Both the position numbers and the translations under genes were made by a program. From SAR202 cluster bacterium (GTDB lineage Bacteria; Chloroflexota; Dehalococcoidia; Lucifugimonadales; UBA2985): a stretch of DNA of 64,000 nt. The stretch covers positions 62,001 through 126,000 of the forward strand of contig VFHP01000007.1 of NCBI GenBank assembly GCA_009391535.1, read 5' to 3'. Below are positions 26,011-36,884 of the stretch, one piece after another. How positions within the stretch are numbered: the first letter of the stretch is position 1; each line of letters opens with the position of its first letter. The notes beneath the pieces were generated by a model, which made no database searches, was not told where the DNA came from, and was given only the letters and a program-made list of their open reading frames with translations.

Positions 26011-26451
26011 CTACGTTGGGTCGTATAATACCTTAACAGTGAGAGTCCCAGCGGTTTCGAGTCCAGCATCACTGGCAGGTACTACCTTTAACATGTCTGT
26101 GGCGTCTACCATAGGGTTCTCATTCCCAGCTGGGAAGTCTCCGCCCGTTCCAGACCAGACATAAGGCTCCCCATCGACTAGGTCTGCCATCTTGGTTGCA
26201 CCCGAAGCTCCGCCTTTGAGTTCGCAATCAAATCCATCTATCCTAAGATAAACAGACACGGCCTTAGCTTTCGTAGCGAATTCAAAACCGTCTATGTCAA
26301 TAGGGGTAGTTGCCGTGGAGGCATCGGTAGTAACTGCTTCAGAGACATTCATTTCAGCACCAGAGGTCTCTGTTCTAGAAATCGTTTTTTTAGCGGATGT
26401 CCCGCCAGCCGTGTATGTAAAAGCTATTTGGTTTGTATGTGAAAATGCCAT
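26011..26451 (-). CDS. small virion structural protein candidate
   Basis: A 146-residue protein, last gene of the late arm, with TGGAGA before its start. It is rich in Ala, Thr, Gly and beta-prone stretches (IAFTYTAGGTSAKKTIS, VYLRIDGFDCELKGG, GTLTVKVLYD), with no cysteine-rich or catalytic motif. The pattern suits an all-beta virion protein, perhaps a decoration or tail appendage protein. The role is inferred from position alone. Confidence 0.5.
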   Translation of the reverse strand: MAFSHTNQIAFTYTAGGTSAKKTISRTETSGAEMNVSEAVTTDASTATTPIDIDGFEFATKAKAVSVYLRIDGFDCELKGGASGATKMADLVDGEPYVWSGTGGDFPAGNENPMVDATDMLKVVPASDAGLETAGTLTVKVLYDPT

Positions 26452-26477
26452 TTTATTTGTTCTCCATTAAATAGAAA

Positions 26478-27269
26478 TTAAAGATATTCGACGGTAAAGT
26501 ACATTCCAAAATCAGTCTTAGATCCTATTTCATTGGGAGATGCACTAATTGCGACATACCAATCATGACGCTTGGCTCTACAAGCCTCTCCAGATTTTGA
26601 GATCCAATTCCTATATGACCCTTCTGTCTCCGCGATTGGATCGTCGCTAGAGGTATTAAGACCGCTAGGACCTGGGCTTGGGGTAAAATTCATATCTGCA
26701 ACAGAAGCGTCTTCTTCATGATCCCAAGTGTTCCATTTGTGATCGCCAACGTCACCCCTAAGCTTTAAAGCTCCCTGTCCAGCAGCAAAACCGTTTTTGA
26801 CTGGATGGGGACGACGGACTTCATATACTTTAGTTGTCACACCACTGGCGTGATTATTAATGTTCGCTCTATCAAAAATTCTAAGTTTACAGTTTTGAAC
26901 TTTAACACCGGCGTCGTCAGTATTGTGTTCAAATCTAATATTTAGTGGTGCCATATGGTTTGGCAATCCAGAATTTCCAATAAAAAAAGCGTCATTTCCA
27001 GCAAACATGCCGCTTCCGGGCATACCGCCCGCATCGGCTTCTGTCGAAGAATACCTAGTATTTGTAGACTGTACGCCGGAAGACGTACCATTAGCATTTG
27101 TTACATAAGTTTGCTGCTGATACTGACCAACGGGCACGGAAAGCCCAAAGCCAGCACCAAAAAATCCTAGACCAGATCCAGCGGAATTTTCTATGAGTGT
27201 TGGATCTGCATCAAAGTCTGATTCGAGCGTATTCGTCGCCGCATTACAATGAAAAGTTATTGTAGCCAT
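26478..27269 (-). CDS. virion structural protein candidate
   Basis: A 263-residue Gly/Asn-rich protein starting MATITFHCNAATNTLE with a strong AAGGAGA ribosome site. The middle (ADAGGMPGSGMFAGND, then LNIRFEHNTDDAGVKVQNCKLRIFD) suggests a beta-sandwich. It is the first gene after the repeated promoter-like element at 27305-27319, so it and the 146-residue gene probably form a separate late unit made in larger amounts than the tail-tip proteins. Exact role unknown. Confidence 0.5.
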   Translation of the reverse strand: MATITFHCNAATNTLESDFDADPTLIENSAGSGLGFFGAGFGLSVPVGQYQQQTYVTNANGTSSGVQSTNTRYSSTEADAGGMPGSGMFAGNDAFFIGNSGLPNHMAPLNIRFEHNTDDAGVKVQNCKLRIFDRANINNHASGVTTKVYEVRRPHPVKNGFAAGQGALKLRGDVGDHKWNTWDHEEDASVADMNFTPSPGPSGLNTSSDDPIAETEGSYRNWISKSGEACRAKRHDWYVAISASPNEIGSKTDFGMYFTVEYL

Positions 27270-27304
27270 AAAAATGTCTCCTTTTTGTCAACAAAGTTCT
27301 ATAT

Positions 27305-27319
27305 ATTATACACAAAAAC
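27305..27319 (-). promoter_or_regulatory. repeated late promoter-like element, copy 1
   Basis: On the - strand this reads GTTTTTGTGTATAAT, immediately downstream of the 1523-residue gene and 36 bases before the start of the 263-residue gene. The identical 15 bases occur at 62692-62706 ahead of the tail tube gene. There is a perfect TATAAT but no -35 box at 17 nt, suggesting a phage-specific late promoter. Confidence 0.6.
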
Positions 27320-27321
27320 GG

Positions 27322-30300
27322 TCAAATTGCATTGATTGTAGTTTCAATCCAGTTCTGGACAACTTCAGTGGGGTTTTGAACGTCCGCATATCTATCGGGA
27401 TCAGTAAGAGTGAAGGTAATATCGTTATGCATATGGAAAAATATGTCATATTTACTATTTGGTGATCTTTCGTCAGACTTAATCTGAACGGAAACGTCCC
27501 TACCGGTGTAAACTACGCCAAAATCCTTACCAACCCTGTTGGTGGTAACACCGCCACCTCCTCCAAATCCAAATAAATTGCCAAATCCGCCCAGAATAAT
27601 TACTGGATCATCTCTGGTGTTTGTAACAGAATCGCTACGTCCAACGTCTGCATCTGCACTCAATTGTACGTACCTACCGGCTGATGATAAATACTTAGGC
27701 TTGTGATCTATGGGTAGGCTGGCGTATACTTTGCCATTAACAAAAAATGCATCAAATCCAGTGCCTGCGGCAGCTACATTTCTAATTGCTAAACCGTCTG
27801 TGACACCATCTTTTAATTTAGCGTCACTATTTGGGAACACACTAGGACTTATGACCCCCGGATTATACACCTTAATTTTAGAGACAACACCCCTAATCTG
27901 TTCACCCGGTTTATTTGGCTTATTTACGGTGATAACTTCTTCCACTGAAATATTGACTTTAGTACCTATGTTGCCTAGTATATCGCCCTTTTTATAGTTC
28001 TCTCCAGATGATTTTATTATTAACTCATCGAAATGTGTAGAAGCTTCCCTATCATCTACGTCTGAGGTGTGTGAAGTAGCCGCACTATTTAGATCAATCA
28101 CGTCACCGCTTGCAAAGGGTACACCAATCTGTCTTTTATAATGCCTGTATGGTAAAAGCTTTCCTACTCTGTCGCTAGTAAAATTCCAGAACTGCTCTGG
28201 AAGTATAGCTGTCTGACCCAGCACAACATCCTTAAATACTTGCTCTCCTACTTGGCATGTTACGGGTGTACCCCCATCTGGACCATATCTCGATGGTTGA
28301 GGAACTTCTTTTGAAAGCATTCTGTTTGGACCAAGTTTATAGAAGTTATCACTATCCTGATATGGTACACCGTTATCATCTAATACAACGTCTCTGGTCA
28401 TGATGTTTTGAGTTATTGTAACGATATTTCTTCCTTGCCGCTGCTGAAAGGGCGTGGGAATATAAAGAATTGGATCGTTATTGAAATAGCCCGGGACCGC
28501 AGGACTTAGGAGCTTCAACCCGTCTGGATTAAAGTGATGTACGGCAAAATATCTAGGATCATAAATGGTATCTTCCCTAGCATGAGCATGGTATATGGTT
28601 GCGAACAGTATAGTGGTTTTGTTTGAATATAGCGTATTAACATCACTACCACCCCAAGAAGGCTTGAGGTAGGCACTCATGGTTCCACGTTTACTCTCAC
28701 ACATCATACCAAGAGTATTTCTAGTGTTAAACGTTATCTGCTGGTTTGCGGCAGCTGTGGCTGTTGCACCTATTACTCCAAAAACATTGGCACCAATATT
28801 GTCTCCGGTTTGACCATCTTTAAGATCACTCGGAAAATTAGCTTCACTGGTGTACTTATGTGGATCTATTCCACCATTGTATAAAGCCCCTTTCCACCAA
28901 TCTCTAGAGTGTGCTCTGCCGCCATACCCCATAACATTTATACTCATACCGTTTTGTTTTAGGTCACCTCTTAGTTTCAATCCTTTTTTATCGTCCCATA
29001 TTGAATCGAGGGCTATATATCTGTTCCCCCCTATCGTCCCCGCAGTCGTCGGTCTCGTACCAATAGCCGACTCATATGACAACCAACCCAAATTTCTTAT
29101 AGCTGACAATTCTGAACATATCGGCACTATCTTATTTCCGTCGCTAGGATGATAAAATCTAACGGCTTCAGCGGCTTTGTCTCTTCTATCAAGCTCATCA
29201 AAACGCTTCGTTCCGTCAGCACCATAGACATAATCAGAAACCTTACCCCACCCCCCTATAAACTGCGTCCAAGTCCCATATTTTAACGGGCTAAATTGAA
29301 TTTTATTAACACGTTTTGGTTTAAAGCCATAGGCTGAATCTGAGGGAGAGTATCTCTGTTCCGTCGTGGGTAACGGCGTTGATTTGAAAAGCCAGTGTCT
29401 TTCCCTAAAAATATCTTTAACAGCCTCCCGCATAGTCCCGCCTTTAGTGGAAGACATAAGTGCGGCATACGCATGTATATTTTGAATTGGACAGCCGTTT
29501 TCAGTACCGGGGGCTGAAAGGGTAGCTATGTCAGCAGGTAGATGCTTCAAGTCCCTAGCGTTATAATGCGTTTCTTGATAAAACATAGATGGAGAATAAT
29601 ACGGCTGATGCGGTCTTGTGAAACTCCGACGTGCTTCCCCCTCTCTGTCATACTGAGTGTCGTATGCTGGGTTTGGAGCCTCTGGGTCTGCCCCAGGAAG
29701 AAGACTCTTAAGTTTGCTCCTTGCCGGAATATATGCACCTATTAGTGGACTCATAGGCCCTGGATGGTCTCCCCAAGGCTCTTCTAGAGTAATCAAGTTT
29801 CCTTCATTATCATAGTCATTGCGTGTAGGAAGTTGATCCTTCCTCTGAAAACCAGGTGCTGGATCTATGAATGGTTCAGCCGCTGGACTGCTATTTAGGA
29901 TACTTGTGTTAAAGAGCTTGCTATTAAAATTATTAACTAATGAATAGGCACTTGTTCCATTACTGGCTGGAAATATAACAAAGTCTCTTTCAGTACCCGG
30001 AGCATTAAAATATGCGTTAGTGCTGTTTAGTGTATACCCGTCTGGAAAACAGCAGCCAAAAAAACCGCCTGTATGAGCTGATTGACCCACATCGATGTCT
30101 CCTCCACCACCAGTTTGTGTTCCAGCACTATTTTGTAGTGCATTTGTTGAAGCTAAGAAATTGTGAGTATGGGTGCCGCCAACAAGGGGGTCCATAAAAT
30201 CAAAAGATGTGAATTGCCAATAACCATTCATGCTTACCAGCGGTTTTTGACCCTTTTTACTCCACCTTACCTCTCCTGCATCGTGAAAGTCGTCAAAGGC

Positions 30301-31893
30301 ACCTAGCAATCCTCCTAATAAACTCACTCCATCCCCACCATTTTGAACGTCGTCCCAGTAGTAGCTTCTGTGTACAGCACGCTCAATAGCCTCTGGGTCT
30401 ACTTTGGTTTTTTTTACGGGTAATACGGAGTTATCACCATTCCAATCTAGTGCAACAAAATAGTTGTTTGCGTTGGTGCCCATATACTGAAACTCCCACT
30501 TGCCCTCGATGGTAGCATCAACCTCAGAGATTTCGTCGTCAATAATGCCGCTACCCATGTCGGTTATGTGCCATATCCCACCCATTTGAGTTAACATAAC
30601 CAGTGTGTCTTTGGGGTAAGATTTTAGGGGGTTGTAGTTATACCCCACTACTGTAGCTTTTTCCCTAGACTCCTCCCTACACCCAGAAGCTCTAGCATAA
30701 TTTGGTTGCCACTGCATGGGGTTTCCGTTTTGCATTTCAATTGGCATACACAGACCACTACTTGGAGCAAAGTGTCTATCTGGATCTCCATCTAGATCTT
30801 GTTTTATATCACTATCTACTAAGCTTTCTACGCTAGGGTTATTAACAGCCTGTCTGATTCTAGTGACTACTTTGGCAAACACGTTGGCACTTCCAGATTC
30901 CCACTTCTGGGTATATGGATTCCATTTTCGCTCTAGTTCTCCAACAGACTGCTCCCCTGGGTTGGAAGTATTAGCTTCCACCATTTCTCCATCATTACTA
31001 GACCTGTAAATCCTACCTAAACTATCTCTTTTGTATCCAGCAAATTTAGGGTCTTTGAGTACAACAAGCTTATTGGAATTTCTAACTTTTGAGTCGTCGT
31101 ATAAGTATAACTTAAATTTTACCCTGTCAACCTTTACACATTGTATCCCGCCATCAGCTTGATTTATATTAAAAGGAACATCGGCATAAAATTCTAAGAA
31201 ACCGTACTTGCTAGCTTTTATATCAGTTAAAAATGAATCCATTGCAAACAGGTTTGCGGATTGTAAATCTGGGTGGACGCTATCTGACCATTCGCCTCTT
31301 GGGTAGAATCTTCTGAATTGATTAACAAATCGATTCATTTCTATGATTTGTAAAATAGAGCTTTGAGACCCCGAGAAGAAGTTTCTGCCGAACTTAGAAG
31401 GAGCTTGGCCGCGAGCCGTCCAACCATCAGCGATACCTTCCCCGTCTGGACTTATGTGTGTAAAGATCACGCCGTCTGGGTCAGATAGGTTCCAATAGCT
31501 ACCCAACAATAAATCGTCTTGCGTAAAAGCACCATCAAGACCCATGTAGCTATAATCCCAAGCTGATATTGACTTTTGGGCATATTTACCGGTGGCCTCA
31601 CTTCTCCTCCAAGCATGGAAGACGCCCCAGTCATCTTCATCTTTAGAACCGTGTCCAAGTATGTCATCAATGCTTGCATAGTTTACAGCTCGCCAGTTCT
31701 TATAGAACTCTTGCGGGGGAGGTGTTGGGTCTAGGGGGGTATTACCCTCTAAAGTTTGCAACCAAGCGTTTAGATCTCCGGTGGTGAATACACCTAACCC
31801 CAAAGCTATCATTCTGGGATGCTCTGTGATTATTGCGTGAAAGTCCGCTACCGGCTCTTTAGAGTTCGATGCAGCGAAAAAATCTTTAGCCAT
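27322..31893 (-). CDS. large virion structural protein (tail appendage candidate)
   Basis: A 1523-residue protein with start behind AAAGGAG. It opens AKDFFAASNSKEPVADFHAIITEHPRMIALGLG. It has no recognisable enzyme motif; composition is Gly/Asn/Asp/Tyr-rich with many short beta-prone segments, and contains GGTHTHNFLAS and a poly-Gly stretch (GFGGGGGV) near residue 1445. Gene order (third from the end of the tail block) favours a tail fibre, tip or baseplate protein. It may bind the host surface. Not confirmed by any specific motif. Confidence 0.55.
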   Translation of the reverse strand: MAKDFFAASNSKEPVADFHAIITEHPRMIALGLGVFTTGDLNAWLQTLEGNTPLDPTPPPQEFYKNWRAVNYASIDDILGHGSKDEDDWGVFHAWRRSEATGKYAQKSISAWDYSYMGLDGAFTQDDLLLGSYWNLSDPDGVIFTHISPDGEGIADGWTARGQAPSKFGRNFFSGSQSSILQIIEMNRFVNQFRRFYPRGEWSDSVHPDLQSANLFAMDSFLTDIKASKYGFLEFYADVPFNINQADGGIQCVKVDRVKFKLYLYDDSKVRNSNKLVVLKDPKFAGYKRDSLGRIYRSSNDGEMVEANTSNPGEQSVGELERKWNPYTQKWESGSANVFAKVVTRIRQAVNNPSVESLVDSDIKQDLDGDPDRHFAPSSGLCMPIEMQNGNPMQWQPNYARASGCREESREKATVVGYNYNPLKSYPKDTLVMLTQMGGIWHITDMGSGIIDDEISEVDATIEGKWEFQYMGTNANNYFVALDWNGDNSVLPVKKTKVDPEAIERAVHRSYYWDDVQNGGDGVSLLGGLLGAFDDFHDAGEVRWSKKGQKPLVSMNGYWQFTSFDFMDPLVGGTHTHNFLASTNALQNSAGTQTGGGGDIDVGQSAHTGGFFGCCFPDGYTLNSTNAYFNAPGTERDFVIFPASNGTSAYSLVNNFNSKLFNTSILNSSPAAEPFIDPAPGFQRKDQLPTRNDYDNEGNLITLEEPWGDHPGPMSPLIGAYIPARSKLKSLLPGADPEAPNPAYDTQYDREGEARRSFTRPHQPYYSPSMFYQETHYNARDLKHLPADIATLSAPGTENGCPIQNIHAYAALMSSTKGGTMREAVKDIFRERHWLFKSTPLPTTEQRYSPSDSAYGFKPKRVNKIQFSPLKYGTWTQFIGGWGKVSDYVYGADGTKRFDELDRRDKAAEAVRFYHPSDGNKIVPICSELSAIRNLGWLSYESAIGTRPTTAGTIGGNRYIALDSIWDDKKGLKLRGDLKQNGMSINVMGYGGRAHSRDWWKGALYNGGIDPHKYTSEANFPSDLKDGQTGDNIGANVFGVIGATATAAANQQITFNTRNTLGMMCESKRGTMSAYLKPSWGGSDVNTLYSNKTTILFATIYHAHAREDTIYDPRYFAVHHFNPDGLKLLSPAVPGYFNNDPILYIPTPFQQRQGRNIVTITQNIMTRDVVLDDNGVPYQDSDNFYKLGPNRMLSKEVPQPSRYGPDGGTPVTCQVGEQVFKDVVLGQTAILPEQFWNFTSDRVGKLLPYRHYKRQIGVPFASGDVIDLNSAATSHTSDVDDREASTHFDELIIKSSGENYKKGDILGNIGTKVNISVEEVITVNKPNKPGEQIRGVVSKIKVYNPGVISPSVFPNSDAKLKDGVTDGLAIRNVAAAGTGFDAFFVNGKVYASLPIDHKPKYLSSAGRYVQLSADADVGRSDSVTNTRDDPVIILGGFGNLFGFGGGGGVTTNRVGKDFGVVYTGRDVSVQIKSDERSPNSKYDIFFHMHNDITFTLTDPDRYADVQNPTEVVQNWIETTINAI

Positions 31894-31910
31894 GTCCTTT
31901 TCTCCTTTGT

Positions 31911-34900
31911 TTATGCATTTCGGCCCTGATGGGGCATAATGGATTCCTGTATGGCTCTAGGGTTTGAATATTCAAACGAAACCATATTTGGATGGTTATC
32001 TTGAGCAGAAACTCCCGTAAAAATATTTTCTGGTCCAGCTATTGCTTTGTCCTCTAGTGCCTTTTGTCTTAATAGTTCGTCTGGGTATTGTTCCATAGAT
32101 TCTTTGATAGAGTCTTCTGAAATCATTTGTCCACCAACATCATCTAGAACAAATAGCGTTCTCGGGTTTTTACCCTTCTGTGCGTCAGTAAAGAATTGGT
32201 CGTTGCCTTTAACCAAGTCTAAAATCTGTTGCCCCCCATTTGCTAACAAGGATGCAACTAAGTTTTTGTTACTTTGGCCCTTGCCAAAACCCTTCCTTGC
32301 TGCGTCATTTGTTTGATCAATAATCTTTTGTCTGTCTCTAGCAATTTTTGCTATCGCACCTTCTTTTTGTTTCTGTAGCTTTCCATATTGTGCAGTATAA
32401 AGATCCATTTTAACGGTGGTCTTAACGCCTCCGTCACCAACGTCAACTGAAATGGAGGTTATTAGCGGTCCTTCTTTCTTTAGTGCTGTCGCTATAGCTA
32501 GGCCCGTTGGAGCCTCTGGCATAACAAATCCACCTCTTTCACTAAATAATAGTAAACTGTTTGAGAAGTCTGCCTGTAAGGAACCAGCCTCGTTGAGTAG
32601 TTGGTATCCCGCAAAATTCCAAGGTGCTAGTTTTTCATCTTTGATAAACTCTATCTTACCACCAATATTTGTATAACGCTCTCTAGGGTTCGCCGTGTTT
32701 AAACTAGCCATAGAAAGCCAAGGTCCATAACATCTTTCTTCTGACATTAACGGTATTGCTACCATGCTCGGGTACACGGGTGACGGCTGTATAAAGGATA
32801 AACCTCCCTCGGGGGAACTAAGTGCGATACCCTTCACGGCTGCTCTTTGCACCCTTTCCATTTCGTTTAGGTTCTCAAAGGTAAATTCAACATAGTCGGA
32901 AGCCTCACCAGGCCACCACTTTCCGTCTTCAAAAAATGCACCCACCTGACCACGAGGAGAACCGGCAGCGAAAGCCTCTTCAAAAGTATTAAATCCTCCA
33001 GGATACTCTTCTTCCTTAGTTTGGCATACCACAACCTCATCTTGTAATTCAGGGAATGCTGGTTTATTAAAATCTGGATGCTTTACAACGTCTGCCGTTA
33101 ATATGTTTTCTATCTGTACTGTGTTGTAAGCCTTCATTGGTCCAGAAGCCCATCGTTGGTCTACCGTTGACTGTATTCTACCGGGCACTGTTATGATGGC
33201 ATAGACATGGTCTGAGTCTAAATCTCTAAGCTCTGTGTGAACAATCCCATCCCCCCTTCTCAAGAAATCACAATGATTAACATTTTGACCTTTTCCTCCG
33301 CCTTCAGCAACGGAGAATATCGGCTGAAGCCTCCTGAGCTTAAACTGGAAAGCGGGACAACCGGTGTCTGGATCTTCTGCCTCAACAATGTCAAATGAGG
33401 GTTCACCTAGGTGTAGGTCGTACTCGGTAGCCCACACGGATAAACTTCTTCTTTGCAGTTTTGGTGGTAAGTAGAAGCTCTCATCTAGCTGACACTTAAC
33501 AAACGCCATCGATGGAGGTTGCCTATCCAAAAGTTGGTTATCAGTCATCGTTGATTGAATTTTGTCAAACGCCATTCTTTTGTCTGGGCGTACATTTGGC
33601 TGGGTCTCAATAACGTCGGGAATAAAGTTACCAGCTTTATCCAGTGTCTGCTGAGTAAAATCATCTGTAGGAACATTAGTAAAATCTAAGAAGTGGCTAT
33701 TGTCATACCTAGCGTAGCACTTGATTCTGTTGCTATCTTCTATAATAGCCTCGGTGTCGATTGGGAAGAGTCCCTGTCTAGCACCCTGTGGTAACTTGTT
33801 TGCCGGAAGCGTATTTGCCTGCGTCCTAGATAAAAGATTTCCGCCAATCAGCGTAAAATCAAAAAATCCACCCTGCGGCTCCGGCTTGTAGTTGTAGTTC
33901 CACTGCTCCTCGAACGGATTAAAATTACACTTTAACGCACCGTAAGTATATGCGTCTGGATAATTTGTTTCGGTCGCATGTCCGGTTCTTCTATTATTAT
34001 GGTCTAATATTCTATAGTTGAGGTAAGTTGTAAAGGCGTCTGCTGGTTGGGACTTGCGGTTGCCAACTAAGCTTAACCTAAACCCGAAATCAGAGTTTAT
34101 TGGTTCCGGCCTAAACCCGAAGGGGCCAGCAGCCTCATTATAAGTTCCATCGTTCCAGTGGACGATATTTGGTTGCCAACGTGTGTTACAAGCTTTTGGT
34201 ATCTTAACTAAATATTTTTTACCTAGGTTCTCTTCTGCCACCTTTTTGACAAAGTTGTAAACTTTCTTAGCATTGTCTAGGTGATTTTTGGCAGTCTTGG
34301 GCAAGTTCGCTATCATTCTAGTGATAGGTGTATCTTTTGGTTTACCGTCACCATCCACAAGACCCAATGCGTTCTTGGTCGCAGCAAGCCTATTGCTCTT
34401 GGCGTCTTCTAGGTTCTTGACTATTCCCGCATAATTTTCTTGAAAGTCTCTGGCCTTTTTGATAGCTAATGCTAACGTTTTGAACCTCGGGGTATCTCTA
34501 TAGCCATCTTTTTCCTCTTCTTTGGGATTGGCAGCTAACCAAGACTCTCTCATCTCCATTAGTGCCTTTTCGTAGTGCTCTATTCTCTCCCTTATATCGT
34601 CCTTGGGGATAACAGAAAATTTATCGGGCTTGCCAGTAGTATTATTTAACGATTGATAGTTTGTTATCAGTTTGGTAACGGAGTTTTGTATTTGGACAAC
34701 ACCCGCTTCCGGAATTCCTATCTTTTGAGCACGCTTGTAATATAGTGGGTATCCGTACGGGGGATTGCAGGGACTTGCTGGATATCCATCAGCACCCATA
34801 TAAGGCTTATCGGAATTCCAAACAGATCTAGGTACCGCAACGGCAAACTTTCTCTCTTCAAAACCCGCCACGGCCAAATCCAACTCATCGCCCTGTTGAA

Positions 34901-36884
34901 GGCCCAAGGTTGATTTCCAGTCTCTTAACGCTTTGTTTATTTCTGGGTTTGCGTTTGCAGCAGCCGCGTATGTGGCACCGTACTGAGCAACGTCTTGTAT
35001 GTAGGTCTCGTTATAAGAAAGTAAAAATTCTTTCCATCTTTCAAAGGAAACCAATGCCGCCCTCAGTTCCATTTCTGTGGCAACATAATAATTTCCAACG
35101 CCGTAAGCATTAAGGTTAGAACTATCCAGAAGTATCTGTTGGTACGAACCAAACCCCTTGGGTATTGTAACGGCCTTATTATCACCTAAGAAACCGTAAA
35201 ATGGAAGAAATTGCTGTTTTAAGGATGTTTCTAAGGACCACTGATCTTTTTGTAGTTGTTCAACCTTATTTGAAAGACCAGCTTCGTTTCTTCTCTGCTG
35301 TAAGTCGTCTCTATCTTTATTGCCCGTGAGGAATACCATGTCAACCTTCTGAGCACCAACAACAAACTTATCTGTAGTAACGTTTGATAGTTCAAAGCCA
35401 ACGTCTTGATTTTCTACATGAACACCTCTATTTTCAAGACCATCTAAGTATTCTTTGATTGCACCATACTTGGGTTGCCTAGTCTTGTCAATTGCATCAA
35501 TTCTTATTATACCAGCAACCATTTCCGAAGTCTTACCGGCTCTAGCGAGTATGTTATTTCTTTCATATAAATAGCTACAGGCGGGATGATCTATCACTGG
35601 TAAAAGTGTAACATATAATTCGTGACTAATAATATCACAGAGTTCTTGTGCAAAACTTAACATATCCAATTGATCGAAGTCAACAAAATAACCCAATGGG
35701 ATCAAGTCGGTAGGAATGCCCGTGAAGTCAACGACATAATTAAAGCCTCTAAAGTTCACAACGCCACCAAACCCAGCCTGAGTGTACTCGCTGGGCATTG
35801 GTCCATCATACTCAAATAGCGTTCTTATTGCTTGAGATATTCTGTAGAATGGTATACCACGAGAGGATCTTCTAGAAAAGCCCTGACCCGTTATTGGGAA
35901 AAGCACATCATCAATATAATACTGATCTAATAAATTAGTGACAACAGGGAGTCCGTTTGCATCTAGTTTACCGATATGAAGATTTGCCGGTGGTGGGGAA
36001 CTTAGGTCGGGATCTTCAAAACCGGCATAAATAGAAGTGCCGTCTGGGTTCAGAACCCTTTTAACAATACCTTTACCTAGTGCTCGGGTGTCAAGATCAC
36101 TTTTAAGGTCATCAGTAGGATCATATTCTAAAAATCCGTAGATATTAAAGAGATTTTTATTGTTGTAGGTAGTTCCTTGATAGTTGTTAAATATTAAGAT
36201 TGCATTAGACAAAACTTCTCTGGGGTCAACAACATTTACAGAAAACAGCGGGCTACCTCCAGCCCCCCTGTTTTGCGTATAGCTTTGTAAGATACCGCCA
36301 AAAGCAAAGTGATTTCTTCCCCTATCAAACGTTCCTAAGTCCCACAGTCTAGACTTATCTATAACCACCTTCCTATCTAAATCTACATAATGGTAAGGCT
36401 CCACCTCTTCCAATGGTTCGCTATAACTAGATTCTGGAAAATCCTGAAAATCAGCCAGTGTTTTTATATTGTATAAATCGTCAAAGGTTTTTCTAAACGC
36501 TTGTTCTACCGTGGCTGGGTTCTTACCAAACTTAAAGAATACGGGGGAACCCACAACCGGTGGTGCAAACATGTCAAACTTTCCGTTATGATACGGGTCG
36601 TCACCAATCCCCACTTTATAACCGTCAGACCTGTTGTATTCGTCATTAACGAGTTGACAAGATAGGGACGAGGAGGTGTCACCAAATCCAGCGTTAAGGT
36701 TAAAGTTGGTGATAGATGCACCCAAAAAGGTCTGCTGTATAAACCCTTCGTTGTCCACTGTCCATCCACCCACAGACAGAGAGCCGTTTTTCCCCTGCGG
36801 TAACACATGTTTTTTGGGCCAAGAACCCTGCGGGTCTATTGTTCCGCTAGTTGGAATAGTGCTATAATTATGATCAATTGTCAT
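31911..36884 (-). CDS. large tail structural protein with hub-like N-terminus
   Basis: About 1657 residues from ATG 36884, chosen because GGAGA lies just upstream; an ATG at 36935 would overlap the previous gene by 62 bases. The N-terminal part has WTVDNEGFIQQTFLGASITNF, then FAFGGILQSYTQ and SVNVVDPREVLSNA, a pattern similar to tail hub proteins of the gp27/late-control-D type. The middle (around residues 830-930) is charged and helical, possibly coiled coil, and the C-terminal 200 residues are again Lys/Asp-rich with QKQKEGAIAKIARDRQ. It is probably a hub or tail-tip component. The assignment is inference from motifs and gene order. Confidence 0.55.
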   Translation of the reverse strand: MTIDHNYSTIPTSGTIDPQGSWPKKHVLPQGKNGSLSVGGWTVDNEGFIQQTFLGASITNFNLNAGFGDTSSSLSCQLVNDEYNRSDGYKVGIGDDPYHNGKFDMFAPPVVGSPVFFKFGKNPATVEQAFRKTFDDLYNIKTLADFQDFPESSYSEPLEEVEPYHYVDLDRKVVIDKSRLWDLGTFDRGRNHFAFGGILQSYTQNRGAGGSPLFSVNVVDPREVLSNAILIFNNYQGTTYNNKNLFNIYGFLEYDPTDDLKSDLDTRALGKGIVKRVLNPDGTSIYAGFEDPDLSSPPPANLHIGKLDANGLPVVTNLLDQYYIDDVLFPITGQGFSRRSSRGIPFYRISQAIRTLFEYDGPMPSEYTQAGFGGVVNFRGFNYVVDFTGIPTDLIPLGYFVDFDQLDMLSFAQELCDIISHELYVTLLPVIDHPACSYLYERNNILARAGKTSEMVAGIIRIDAIDKTRQPKYGAIKEYLDGLENRGVHVENQDVGFELSNVTTDKFVVGAQKVDMVFLTGNKDRDDLQQRRNEAGLSNKVEQLQKDQWSLETSLKQQFLPFYGFLGDNKAVTIPKGFGSYQQILLDSSNLNAYGVGNYYVATEMELRAALVSFERWKEFLLSYNETYIQDVAQYGATYAAAANANPEINKALRDWKSTLGLQQGDELDLAVAGFEERKFAVAVPRSVWNSDKPYMGADGYPASPCNPPYGYPLYYKRAQKIGIPEAGVVQIQNSVTKLITNYQSLNNTTGKPDKFSVIPKDDIRERIEHYEKALMEMRESWLAANPKEEEKDGYRDTPRFKTLALAIKKARDFQENYAGIVKNLEDAKSNRLAATKNALGLVDGDGKPKDTPITRMIANLPKTAKNHLDNAKKVYNFVKKVAEENLGKKYLVKIPKACNTRWQPNIVHWNDGTYNEAAGPFGFRPEPINSDFGFRLSLVGNRKSQPADAFTTYLNYRILDHNNRRTGHATETNYPDAYTYGALKCNFNPFEEQWNYNYKPEPQGGFFDFTLIGGNLLSRTQANTLPANKLPQGARQGLFPIDTEAIIEDSNRIKCYARYDNSHFLDFTNVPTDDFTQQTLDKAGNFIPDVIETQPNVRPDKRMAFDKIQSTMTDNQLLDRQPPSMAFVKCQLDESFYLPPKLQRRSLSVWATEYDLHLGEPSFDIVEAEDPDTGCPAFQFKLRRLQPIFSVAEGGGKGQNVNHCDFLRRGDGIVHTELRDLDSDHVYAIITVPGRIQSTVDQRWASGPMKAYNTVQIENILTADVVKHPDFNKPAFPELQDEVVVCQTKEEEYPGGFNTFEEAFAAGSPRGQVGAFFEDGKWWPGEASDYVEFTFENLNEMERVQRAAVKGIALSSPEGGLSFIQPSPVYPSMVAIPLMSEERCYGPWLSMASLNTANPRERYTNIGGKIEFIKDEKLAPWNFAGYQLLNEAGSLQADFSNSLLLFSERGGFVMPEAPTGLAIATALKKEGPLITSISVDVGDGGVKTTVKMDLYTAQYGKLQKQKEGAIAKIARDRQKIIDQTNDAARKGFGKGQSNKNLVASLLANGGQQILDLVKGNDQFFTDAQKGKNPRTLFVLDDVGGQMISEDSIKESMEQYPDELLRQKALEDKAIAGPENIFTGVSAQDNHPNMVSFEYSNPRAIQESIMPHQGRNA